NCBI GenBank assembly: GCA_020631735.1
Contig: CM036225.1
Span: forward strand, 68,250,662-68,314,661
Length of the DNA: 64,000 nt
DNA from: Saccharum officinarum
Taxonomy: Eukaryota > Streptophyta > Magnoliopsida > Poales > Poaceae
Direction of reading: 5' to 3'
This document shows, piece by piece, positions 11,401 through 20,640 of this stretch. Within the stretch, counting starts at the first letter, position 1, and each line of letters starts with the position of its first letter. The notes beneath the pieces are model-generated. The model saw only the letters and a list, made by a program, of their open reading frames with translations, was not told the origin of the DNA and ran no database searches. Both the position numbers and the translations under genes were made by a program.

Positions 11401-12416
11401 GCCGAGTGGATTGCCCGCAACGCACTGTACCAGAGCAGGTCTGGTAGGACACAGGGGTGCAATGATAAGACCAAAGAGCAGTCGGACGGCCCCCGGGTAT
11501 ATGTGGTTCCTAGCAAACTCGAGACTACCTAAATGGTTGACTCAGTGACCAATATCTCACTTTAGCGGGTAAGTGAGGTTTGTGTAATGAATAAATTACC
11601 AGCTGGTTAATAATCGATTCGAATCGCCATCGTTCAATGGATAGTGAACACTAGACTTGAGTTACTTCATCGTAGTAATATTGATGGAACACTTGGACAA
11701 TTATATGGAATATGACATGATGGAAGTTGTTAATAATCATTGGTTATCCTTACCTGTTTAATTACATGTTACTCTAGTACAGGTGCAAATGTAGTTGACA
11801 GGTTAATAAAGATTTAATTTGATGCAAAGCTTCTAGAAAAGATTCTTTAAATACTAAAAATGTCTTTTTGCAAATGAGTCAGTTACCCCACCATAAAGCC
11901 TGTCATGATCCTTGGTGTCATTTATTTTCGGTTATGTCGGGTAAGTCTAGCGAGTACCTTACTCAGGGCTTTGTTCCCACTTGTTGCAGATGGGCAGATG
12001 TATTATGGCTACTGTATCAACTGCCTTTATCCTACAATGGATGAAGCTTAGGACCATGGGCAGTGGTCATTCCTTATGTCTCGTCTGATGCTTTTGTTGA
12101 AGATAATCCTGAGATGACACTTTATTTCGAACTCTATGTGAGTGTGTGTGGTTTGAACTAAATGCTTTCGCTACTTTTAATTAAACTTGGTTTGTAATAA
12201 CTATGTTTAAACTCCGATGTATTTGCAACATGAACTTTTATATAATTTGTGATGGTGACCTCTAAACTTATTACGATCTTGGTTGGTATGCAAGTTGGTT
12301 TAAAATCCGTCGTAATTTCACGGACTACCGGGTTATACGGGCTTAAGTTTGCTAAATCGTCTGCTCGGTGGGTGATTTTCTTACTTAATTTCGTATACTT
12401 GGTCGATTCTGTTACA
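8450..12416 (+). repeat. Solo LTR, family A, with TSD TCGTT
   Basis: It begins TGTAACACCCC and ends GTTACA, with the identical 5-bp duplication TCGTT on both sides (8445-8449 and 12417-12421). No internal domain is present, so it is a solo LTR left by unequal recombination. It is about 3.97 kb and homologous to the LTR at 827-4866. It interrupts the extra ORF of element 2. GC-rich island at about 8950-9840. Confidence 0.95.
9399..12051 (+). pseudogene. Spliced gene carried within the family-A LTR (solo LTR copy)
   Basis: Matches the copy at 1715-4495. Exon 1 lies in the GC island and ends at 9399 before GTAAGCC; no clear ATG remains in the phase-1 frame. Exon 2 is about 10808-10953 and highly acidic (EEPEEQPEVQDQEVPEADEE), ending PSSFERG at a GC donor (GCAAGCC). 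Exon 3, 11990-12051 after TTGTTGCAG, encodes DGQMYYGYCINCLY and ends at a TAG exactly as far from the acceptor as in the other copy. A stop near the start of exon 2 and a mutated first acceptor show decay. Function unknown. Confidence 0.5.
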
Positions 12417-12979
12417 TCGTTGAGCAGCTTATGATGGTAAGCAGTGTGAGGAGCGTGCTTGTAGATGTAGGTACGAGTCCACCCAGGCTCCTCTTCAGGT
12501 TCTTCCTCATCAGTAGGTGCCATCTCCTGCTCTCCCACTGCAGCAGGTGCAGCTGGTGCTGGAGCAGGTGATACAGGAAGTGGTGGTGTCGGTGCAGCTG
12601 GTGCAGGTTCTTCATCATCCTTCTTCATGCCCGGTGATGTTCTCTAAGAGCACGGTGTCCTCCTCCATGGGTTCCTCTTCCATCATCATGGGCTCCTCCT
12701 CATCATCAGAGATGATAACAATCTCGGGGGCTGGCGCCTCTTCAGGGAACAGGACACGGGGTGGAAGTCCAGCTCCAATGCTCTTTCGGGCAATCTCTCT
12801 GGTGCGTGCCATCTATAAAATTTATTTTTATATGAGATTAGAATCAATAATTTCATAATAGAATAAAGCAGAAGGAGCATAAAGATTTTAACAAATAACA
12901 AGACTAAGGTAGTAAGCAAGAACAAGTAAAATAATAAATAGTAAATGATCATTTCTAACTAGGCTTGCGTCCTACAGTT

Positions 12980-12998
12980 GACACGAGCTTTGATACCA
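12980..12998 (-). other. Primer binding site of element 2 (initiator-Met tRNA type)
   Basis: The minus-strand sequence TGGTATCAAAGCTC starts three bases after the LTR end. It matches the TGGTATCAGAGC complement of plant initiator methionine tRNA except for one base. Confidence 0.85.
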
Positions 12999-13001
12999 AT
13001 T

Positions 13002-15798
13002 TGTCACGTTCATATTTTGTAACCACAAAATTTGGATGCAAACTATATGTGTAGAACATATAGAACAAATGGTAAAGGAGAAGTATCATACTCAGTGCCT
13101 TATTACAATAGCGAACCATAGTTCATTACATAAATAAAAACATCTCAAAGTCTCGAGATCTAAAAAATAAACTAAACAACTCCAAGGGCGTCTCCATCAC
13201 CACAGGATCTGGTCGACTGGTTGACACTAAACCTAGTTGTCCTCATAGAAATCATTGTAGTCATTGCCATCTGTACCCATCCGGAATTTTTATCCAATAA
13301 TGAAAATAAACAAGCATAAGTACATCTCGTACTTAACAAGATAATATGGGGTTCATGAGGCTCAAAAAATTGACTCTGGTTGTACTGCAGTTAGCTTTTA
13401 ATAAGTAACATCCTAATATTAATTAAGTTATGATTATGCTTAAGCCCCAAGTAACCACAGTAGTATCATGAATAAGTAAACATCATCATTAATCATCATC
13501 ATTAATCATTGTTATTAACATCGTCAGCAATGATTCATTTATTCCATCAGTTTTTCGGGCCACCCGTAACCGTGGGCATGACTGTTATAACAGTTTATTA
13601 AACTCTGCGCAGAGGTGTACACCTTCACTGTGAGTCACGATTCCCATATACCCGGGGCCCATCGACCCCCTAACACTTCTAAGGTGAGTGGGCAGGGTAC
13701 ACTATGAAGCCTTTTAAAAGTTCGTCTAACATGTTAGGACCGCTAGGTTTCGGTGGTAAATAGATATAGGTCTCCCCTTCCCAAATGGCACAATGACACG
13801 TAGCCTATACACATAGGGACAAGAGCCAAACTATACCCAAGTCGGCAGACCCCTTTTGCGACCTTTCGGGTAACCTCTAACATGCTAGAAAAGGTCTCCA
13901 TACTTGACTAAAGCCAGAGCCATATGGCCCTCACAACTGTACTGTAGGTCCCAGCTTTTGCCAATGAATAAGTCCTTATGGAGGGCCAAAAGTATTGTGA
14001 TACACAAGCTCTCTCACCCTAAATTCATGTTTCTCAAAATCAAGTTTTAATAAGTGTTGCATATAATCAGTAGTCACTGTCCATATTCATAGTATTTAAG
14101 TGGAGTGCTAGCAACTACCCATATGCAAGTGTAACCCATCGGTAACAAGGTACATGATAATCAAAGACGAGGATATCCTTATGTTGAGCAAATTGACACA
14201 TACAAATGACTAATTAAATAATGAATAGGACAACAAGGAATATCCCATATTATACTTGCCTTGCTCGTAGAACTCCCGCTGGTCTAGATTATCACAGTAG
14301 TAGATCTCATCACCCGTGTAGCAATTACCATCTACTCGAACCACAATCAACAACACACATTCCAAGATCATCCATGCAAGGCAAACAAGACTAGATTAGA
14401 ACAGTACATCAACAGAGAGAAATCAGTATAAAAGGTTTATAAAACTATTCTACACGTTGCTACGATCACACAGATATAAAGATCACGAAAAACGTAGTTG
14501 AAATGCGGAAGTTATGAATTTACTAAGATTTCCTATAGATAAATAATTACTATAATACAAACCCGAAATTTAAATATTAAAAACCTACTGTACAACAGCA
14601 CTAACATGTAGAGCTCGCGAATACAAACCTAACGGAATTTGAACAGGTCAAAACGGAGTTAAAATGAGCATTTTATGGCTAAAACAAAATCAGTGGCAAA
14701 CTTGTAAATAAAGGAAAACGTATTCTTGAATTTACCGTGATCATCTACGCTATCAAAAGAAGAAAACGTATTCGGGATTTATGTTTTGGACTACGGGTTT
14801 GATTCAAGAAATCCTAGGGGCTTTTTAACAAAATTACCCCCGAAGGGGTATCCGACGATCTGGACCGTCGGATCTGATCCGAACGGCCCCGATTAAAAGA
14901 GGGAGGAAGGGGGTGAGCTGCCGGCCGGCCGACGGCGGCGCCATGGCCGGAAATGGCAAAAACTCGCCGGCGTTTTTCTAAAGTGATGATTTCGGCCACC
15001 ATTTGACACACCACAGGTACCAATCGGAGGAGGAGCTTGACGCGAACTCACCCGCGTAGAAGAGGGAGGCGGGGACGGATCAAGACAGGGTGGAGCTCGG
15101 GATGGTTGGCGGTTAGGGTGGCGTCGCGTGAACAGCCGCTTCGGGCGAGAGCTGTTGCGGCGAGGAAACACAAAGGAGTGGAGGGGCTCGGGACTCGGCT
15201 TAAATAGCCCCGGAGATGCTCCACGAAGGGAAAGAAGCGGGCGGATTGCTTGATTCTCGGCGGCGGCAAGAAAAAGGAAGGTTTCCTTCCTTCACGGCGA
15301 GAGGTAGGAGACGGCGGGGTGGCGGCCCCATGCATCAGCGGCTGGGGATGGTGGGCTCCGCACGTTAGCGGAAGGAGGGCGGGAGCGCGCGCTGGCCTGT
15401 GGGCCGGCCCAAGAAGAGGGCGAGCGGGCCAACTTGGCCGGGCCGAAGGAAAGGAGGGGCAGTGCCCACTTGGGCCTGCGGGAGCAAGGGGCGGCGGGCT
15501 GGTTGGGTCAGCGGCCAAGAATCCAGGATGAGGGAAAAAATAAAGGATTTTCTTTTTCTTTTATAAAATAATTTTGTAAATTCATTTTCAAGAGATTTTG
15601 AACTCCTTTTTGAATTGAGAAAAACCAGACATCACATAAATAAATATGCAGCAGCATGAGTGCAACAACATGTAGCTAGCCTTATATTTGATTTTAATTT
15701 CATAAAATTTATTATTTCCCTAAGTTAAATGCTCACAAAAATACATAATTAAATCCACTTCTTCTATTTTAAAAGATGCAAAAATTTTAGGTGTTACA
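13002..15798 (-). repeat. 5' LTR of element 2 (family B, about 2.8 kb)
   Basis: On the minus strand it begins TGTAACACC (15798) and ends GTGACA (13002), directly followed by the PBS. It has a GC-rich island at about 14820-15520 with a GTGAGT donor at 15051, and a short acidic, Tyr-rich exon-like segment on the minus strand near 14250-14335. It is homologous to the partial LTR at 37907-39539. The right flank GCGAT would be one copy of the target duplication; the partner is outside the window. Confidence 0.85.
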
Positions 15799-15800
15799 GC

Positions 15801-16030
15801 GATGATCCTCACTGGAAATTAAAGGGAAAAAGGACACGCACGGACACGGACACATAATTTTTTTAGACCCAATTACATATTCCAACACGTATCATGTCGA
15901 TCATATATATCCTTGTTACAACAAGGATACAGTATAGCATGACCCACGCTGGTGATGATCCTCACTGGAAATTAAAGGGAAAAAGGACATGCACGGACAC
16001 AGACACATAATTTTTTAGACCTAATTACAT
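15801..16030 (+). repeat. Two-copy direct duplication (about 78 bp) with a palindrome between
   Basis: The segments 15801-15878 and 15954-16030 are nearly identical, both starting GATGATCCTCACTGG. Between them lies a perfect inverted repeat, TATCCTTGTT-AC-AACAAGGATA, at 15908-15929. Element 2 ends two bases before copy 1, and the SINE starts right after copy 2. No coding content seen. Confidence 0.75.
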
Positions 16031-16287
16031 ACGTAGACGCTCACATATATGAGTGCACACTCACCCCCTATAAATGTATACACGCATATCTTACCCCGCA
16101 AATCTCAAGATTGATGAAGTCACCACGGGCGCCTCGTTGTTGATGAGCACATCGTCTACCATTGAAAGAATAGCGCTATTAAATACTGGAATAAATCTAG
16201 GAAAATGCGAGCACCTGTGTCAAGTCGGGGACTTAAACCCGGGTGGACAAGTTCCACCACAGCTGAGCTACGCTCAGTTCGCAGACG
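16031..16287 (-). mobile_element. tRNA-derived SINE
   Basis: Read on the minus strand, the head carries an A box (TAGCTCAGCTGT, 16270-16259) and a B box (GGTTTAAGTCC, 16239-16229, against GGTTCGANTCC) at typical spacing. A body of a type common in grass genomes follows. The flanks repeat: cacataattt occurs at 16004-16013 and 16288-16297, extending imperfectly to about 25 bp. This fits a target-primed insertion into copy 2 of the local duplication. Confidence 0.75.
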
Positions 16288-16374
16288 CACATAATTTGAC
16301 GCTAATTAATGTTATGTTGTATGTCTGATTGGTAGACAGGAAAGCGAAATGAAATGACCACCTACTAGATGTTA

Positions 16375-16666
16375 GACAGTCTCCAATACATGACGGATGA
16401 CCTATATGGGCACCCAAACCTAAAGTGAGTCATGGATGGTACTGTATAAGCCTCTAACAGAGTACCTATATGCGAGACCTATTTTGGATTACTGCAGAGA
16501 CACAACTCATATATGAGTATTCTCTCTCCTGGAGACTCATTTGCAGAAAAGGTTATCTTTTGGATCATATCGTTGGAGAAGACAAAATAGGTATTGAACC
16601 CTTGAACTATAGCGCTAAAAAAACGTGGAATGGGTCGTATTTTGGATAACATTGTTGGAGATAGTC
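16375..16666. mobile_element. Possible MITE with imperfect terminal inverted repeats
   Basis: The left end gacagtctccaatacatg is an imperfect inverted match of the right end cattgttggagatagtc. The segment is about 290 bp and non-coding. It sits just downstream of the poly(A) signal of the thionin-like gene. Superfamily not assigned and no clean target duplication was found; a 13-bp repeat (tgaccacctacta) lies further out near 16356 and 16738. Confidence 0.4.
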
Positions 16667-16685
16667 TACGTTGATAGTACATATT

Positions 16686-16691
16686 TTTATT
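16686..16691 (-). terminator. Poly(A) signal of the thionin-like gene
   Basis: AATAAA on the minus strand, about 56 bp after the TAG stop codon of the last exon. Confidence 0.55.
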
Positions 16692-16746
16692 CTGGGTTCA
16701 AACTTTGTGCGTCACTTGGAAAATACTAGCTAGATTTGACCACCTA

Positions 16747-17305
16747 CTATGTTCCAGCTCGGACACCCTGCTTGGTGCAGAATTTGTAGCACGCGTTGTT
16801 ACAGCGCTCGACGGCGTGTCTCACCACACCTTTGCGGCCGACGCCTGCAGGTTGATAGTAAATCAGATTCGCGGGTGAAAACAAACAAAAAGATGGCATC
16901 GATCAGTATGTTGTAATTGACAATTAGTCATTGATTTTTTTTCGTTTTTTACCGGGGACCATTTGGTTGCACACGGAGGAGTTGCATCCTAAAATGCAGT
17001 GGTCGACGGCAGCATTTCCGTTTGCTGCAAAAATCAAAGAGTTAGTATATATTATGAGACGGGATTTCCAGTTTGCGTTGCGGGAAATCAAATATATACT
17101 AGCAAATTCAGTGAATGAGAATAAAAATTATATATAAAAGAGAATGAAAAGGCCGGCCGGTTCAATAATAATATTTTACCAGAAGAGTCGTCGGATGATG
17201 AACCGTGTCCGCTGGGGCATTCATCTCCGCTGACGGTGTGGCACCGGTACGCTTCTCTGCAGCCCGGATCACAAAATTTCTCTGCGTCTTGAGGTGGAAA
17301 GAAGG
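16747..17305 (-). pseudogene. Thionin-like gene, 3' exons (gene cut by element 3)
   Basis: Three minus-strand exons are visible: 17305-17180, 17024-16953 and 16844-16747 (stop TAG). They are separated by introns of 155 and 108 bp with proper GT and AG ends; the second acceptor is ctgcag. Splicing keeps the frame. The product is Cys-rich: a CDPGC segment in the first exon, then CILGCNSSVC, then ERCNNACYKFCTK. This spacing matches the C-terminal acidic part of plant thionin-family precursors. Family members are small secreted defence or signalling peptides; activity of this one is unknown. The upstream side ends at the LTR of element 3, and the coding sequence resumes at 36747. The exons themselves look intact, so the insertion may be the main lesion. 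Confidence 0.7.
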
Positions 17306-18180
17306 TGTTCACGTTTAACTAGGTCACACACTTAATAAGGAGCTAGATCGCTTCATGTAGGACCTAACTGATTTTTGGATCGGCCGGCGCCCAGGGGATG
17401 TCCATACCTGAACCTTTGCCTCCAGGGATGAGCGCGATACAAAGACACGTCGCCAGAGGAGCCTTGCCAGGAGCGTGATACACAAGACACACCGGCGAGG
17501 TCTCTGGAGACCCGAAACCTCACACGCCTGGGAGGGACCCGTCGGGGCGTGCGGCGGCTACGGGCTGCTCTAGCCGGTCTGATCTCTCTAGAGCGTCGTC
17601 GTTGTCAATCCTCTAGCCATGCAGCACCGACGAAGAACAAGGAGAAGAGGTAGATTGAAAAAGAGGGTAAAATAAGGTAGTATATTGATTTGTTGTGTTT
17701 TTGTGTCAATGAGATAGATGGGAACTCAATTGGCCATGATCCTCTTATATATATAAAGGGGTGGTCTTATTTTAGCAGGAAACCTCTCCGAGCCTTATTT
17801 TTCAAGTTTCCCACGAGTTTGGCATAGTTCAGATCGAAATCCAAAAGACCAGATCCGAACAGGGTTTTTTGTTAGGTCCGTCGGAAGTCCCGACTTGGGT
17901 CGGAACTCCCAACATGGGAATAACCCCAGACACCCAAGTAGGTTTCTTCATGTTTCCCGGAAGTCCTGACACTTGTCGGCACTTCCAACAGTCGGAAGTC
18001 CCGATTTGGGTCGAAACTCCCGACAACGGAGCATCTTTCCGGGGGTATAACTCCTTCATCCGAACTTCGAATTAGACGTTCCATATATGTTTTATGACCG
18101 TCTCGACAAGAGGAACGCAATGGTGAAGTTCGTTCTAGATTTTGACAACTTCACAAAATAGACAATTTTAGTTGTCAACA
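17306..18180 (-). repeat. 3' LTR of element 3 (875 bp)
   Basis: Minus-strand limits are TGTTGACAAC at 18180 and GTGAACA at 17306. It carries a TATA box (TTTATATATATAAG, about 17757-17744 on the minus strand). It also has several copies of a GGAAGTCCCGAC / GTCGGAACTCCC motif at 17879-18030. It pairs with 35932-36746. Confidence 0.85.
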
Positions 18181-18181
18181 T

Positions 18182-18197
18182 ATGTCCCCCTATTTTC
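18182..18197 (-). other. Polypurine tract of element 3
   Basis: Minus-strand aaaatagggggacata lies directly before the 3' LTR start at 18180. Confidence 0.7.
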
Positions 18198-18369
18198 AGG
18201 TGAATGATGCATAAAACTGAAAACACTTATCAAATAAATGAAAACCAAGCAGCGATGATACCATCTCATCGGCTGCTCAGTGACTAAGGGAAACATACAT
18301 CGGCCATTTTTGTTCTAAGGACGATACATGTATCGGCCATTGCTTGAAGAGCACTTAGGCTTCTTGTCA

Positions 18370-19599
18370 AACAATTGGAAAGTACTTTTTCAAATACATT
18401 CCGTTTATTGCTCTTGTGAGACTTTTAGCTTGCAGTGTCTCTAGCATATACGAATTACCGAATATCGCTTTGATCACTTTATAAGGACCTTTCTAATTTG
18501 GTGACCACTTGCCAATCTTGTTGCTCTTCGATCCAATTGGTAATATGGTTTTTCACACTAACTCTCCCACTTGGAACAATTTGCTCTTGACTTTCTTGTT
18601 ATATGCCTTGGCAACTCGAGCCTTATATTTCTCTATCTCCTTGAGAGCTCTTAATCTTACATCAGTCACCTCATCAATGTTATCCATCATCAAATCATGA
18701 TATACAACAGCTGATAGATCATTTTATTTAGCAAGTCTGTATGTATCCAAATTCACCTCGACAGGCAACACGACCTCTTGGCCATATACTAACTCAAAAA
18801 GAGTAACATTTGTAGCACCATGTCTTGAAATGCGATGTGCCCATAGAGCCTCCGACAAAACTTCATGCCACCTCCTTGGATTCTCCTCAATTTTCTTTTT
18901 GATGAGCTTGATCAAAGTCTTATTACTAGACTCAGCTTGGCCATTGGCTTGAGCATAGTATGGAGATGAATTGAGCAACTTGATCTTATATAATTCGGCA
19001 AATTCTCCCACCTCTTTAGATACAAATAATGTCCCTTGATCTGTAGTTAACGTTTGAGAGATGCCGAATCTATGAATAATATGCTCAGTGATGAACTCAA
19101 TTACCTCCTTGTGTGTCATATTCTTCAAAGGAACTACCTCGATCTACTTAGTAAAGTAATCCGTAGCAACTAACACAAATCGACGTCCCTTTGAAGATGG
19201 GGGATGTATTTGGCCAATGAAATCTAGCCTCCAACCATGAAAAGGCCATGGTTTGATGATACGATGAAGCATAGCAGCAGGCTCAAGCTGAACATTCTCA
19301 AACCTTTGGTACTCCTCGCAACCTTTGTAGTAACAAAAACAATCGGCCATCATAGTAGGCCAATAGAAACCAGCTCTATACAATAACCACTTCATCTTTA
19401 GGGCTAATTTATGCGTACCACAAATACTTTTATGGACTTCTCCCATAGCCATTCTTGCATGATCTGATCCTAAGCACTTAAGTGACAAGTCTTTGGCGGT
19501 TCTTTGATAGAGCTCATTATTATACAACACATATTTAAAAGCGCTCTGCCGAACATTCTTATCAATTTTGGTATTAGGATCACGTAAATATCTCAACAA
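18370..19599 (-). pseudogene. Integrase of element 3
   Basis: The HHCC zinc-binding part (HKSICGTH ... CYYKGCEEYQ) is followed by the catalytic core with WRLDFIG, TTDQGTLF and GQAESSNKT, which hold the D, D and E residues. A TAG replaces the tryptophan after DYFTK at about 19144; the frame continues unbroken to 18724 (VYGQEVVLPVEVN). After another stop it runs into a C-terminal domain (FQVGELVWK, GPYKVIKA) ending near 18370. All catalytic residues are present, but the stops make the copy non-functional. Confidence 0.85.
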
Positions 19600-19799
19600 G
19601 GGAGTCCTCTAATTTTCTAAATCGGCTTCAACATCACTGGAAATTGCGTCAGGCCGATTTGGTAGCTTCTCGGGCGAATTGACCAGGCCGGTCACAAGGG
19701 ACTCGGCTAAGCTGACTGCTTCAGTTGGCTTAGCCAACCAAGAGGAGTCAGCCTAGCCGACTTAGCTGCTGTAGGGGAAGAGTCAGTTTAGCCGACTGG

Positions 19800-20640
19800 C
19801 CTGTACCTACACGGGAAAAATGTAAATTTTCATGCATCAGCTGTTCTTGAATATGAAAATTATGCCCACCAACATCATAGCCAGATGCTTGTTGAGCTAA
19901 CATATTAACCTTTTTGATTTTCATGCCCTGAAATATGCCAAACTTGGAATTCGGCAAAATAATCAATAATATCAAGGCAAGCATCAAGACAAGTTCTCAG
20001 TGATCCTTCTAAATATTGAAATTCACCGGCAACTTACTGCACCACTAGTAAGAAATCATCATAGGCTTCAACATGTTTTACCTCCATGGAACGCAACATA
20101 ATCAACCCGAATAATAGAGCCTCATATTCGGTTTGATTGTTGGTACAATAGACATTTAATCGGCTTGACATTCCAATTTCAGCACCATTGGGAGAAACAA
20201 GAATAATACCAACACCTTGGCCATCATTACAAACCGATCCATCAAAGTAAAGTTTTCATGGGCTAAAAGTAAGGTAATTGATATCATCATCTAAATCAAT
20301 ACCATGCTTAACAATAAAATCAGCAAGAACTTGACCTTTCAATGTTTTCAATGGTTCAAAAGTCAAGTAAGATTCAATTAGTGTGTACGCCCATTTGCCT
20401 ATCCTTCTACGAAGAATTGGTCGTTATAACATGTGCTTTATCACATTGGCCTGGCAAGCAACAACACATGTACTAGACAAAAGATAATGTCTCATCTTAG
20501 TACAAGCATAGTACAGTGACAAGCATAATTTCTCTATATGGGCATACCTTATTTTAGGATCAAGAAAACATCAACCAATCATGGATAATAGTATCTTTGT
20601 CTTTTGTCTTCTTGAATTAACACAACACTGATACAACCTC
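19800..20640 (-). pseudogene. RNase H and second (archaeal-type) RNase H of element 3
   Basis: The minus strand first shows the end of the pol RNase H/connection region (RYAHIEKLCLSLYYAC, RRIGKWAYTL). It then shows KLYFDGSVCNDGQGVG, NGAEIGMSSRL and CTNNQTEYEALLFGL, ending near KVNMLAQQASGYD. The FDGS and TEYEALLFGL motifs are typical of the additional RNase H domain of Tat-lineage elements. Several in-frame stops, for example at a tryptophan just before KLYFDGS. Confidence 0.75.

Larger units (their letters stand above)
7916..12812 (-). pseudogene. Extra ORF upstream of gag (H3-tail-like N-terminus), split by a solo LTR
   Basis: The first piece is 12812 to 12417, the second 8449 to 7916. The N-terminus MARTREIARKSIGAG resembles the histone H3 tail (10 of its first 20 positions). 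It is followed by EIVIISDDEEE, which looks like a SUMO-interaction motif, and acidic Met/Glu runs. A frameshift near 12625 leads into a Pro/Ala linker and then a mixed alpha/beta segment (GWTRTYIYKHA, YWKTELTVTIWKDNKNG, EDAVRKAYEYYLGLRYEAM). The frame crosses the insertion site exactly once the 5-bp target duplication is discounted. Two in-frame stops (at 8141 and about 8110) precede a basic coiled-coil-like tail that ends at 7916. No named family recognised; a nuclear or chromatin role is inference. Confidence 0.7.
4867..15798 (-). mobile_element. Element 2: minus-strand Ty3/gypsy element with extra upstream ORF (3' part outside window)
   Basis: On the minus strand the order is 5' LTR (15798 to 13002), Met-type PBS, extra ORF (12812 to 7916, interrupted by a solo LTR), gag (from 7220), zinc knuckle, protease and RT. 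The RT is cut at 4867 by element 1. Remaining pol and the other LTR would lie left of the window. The coding frame is fairly well kept: a handful of stops, several at tryptophan codons, and one frameshift. Pol resembles Tekay/Del chromoviruses by eye. An ORF upstream of gag is better known from Ogre/Tat elements, so its presence here is notable. Confidence 0.85.

Noticed and set aside
12158..12416. C-terminal extension of the extra-ORF first half
   Set aside because: Read-through into the solo LTR; the real continuation is at 8449.
16201..16300. tRNA gene
   Set aside because: A and B boxes are present, but there is no cloverleaf; the context and flanking repeats show a SINE.
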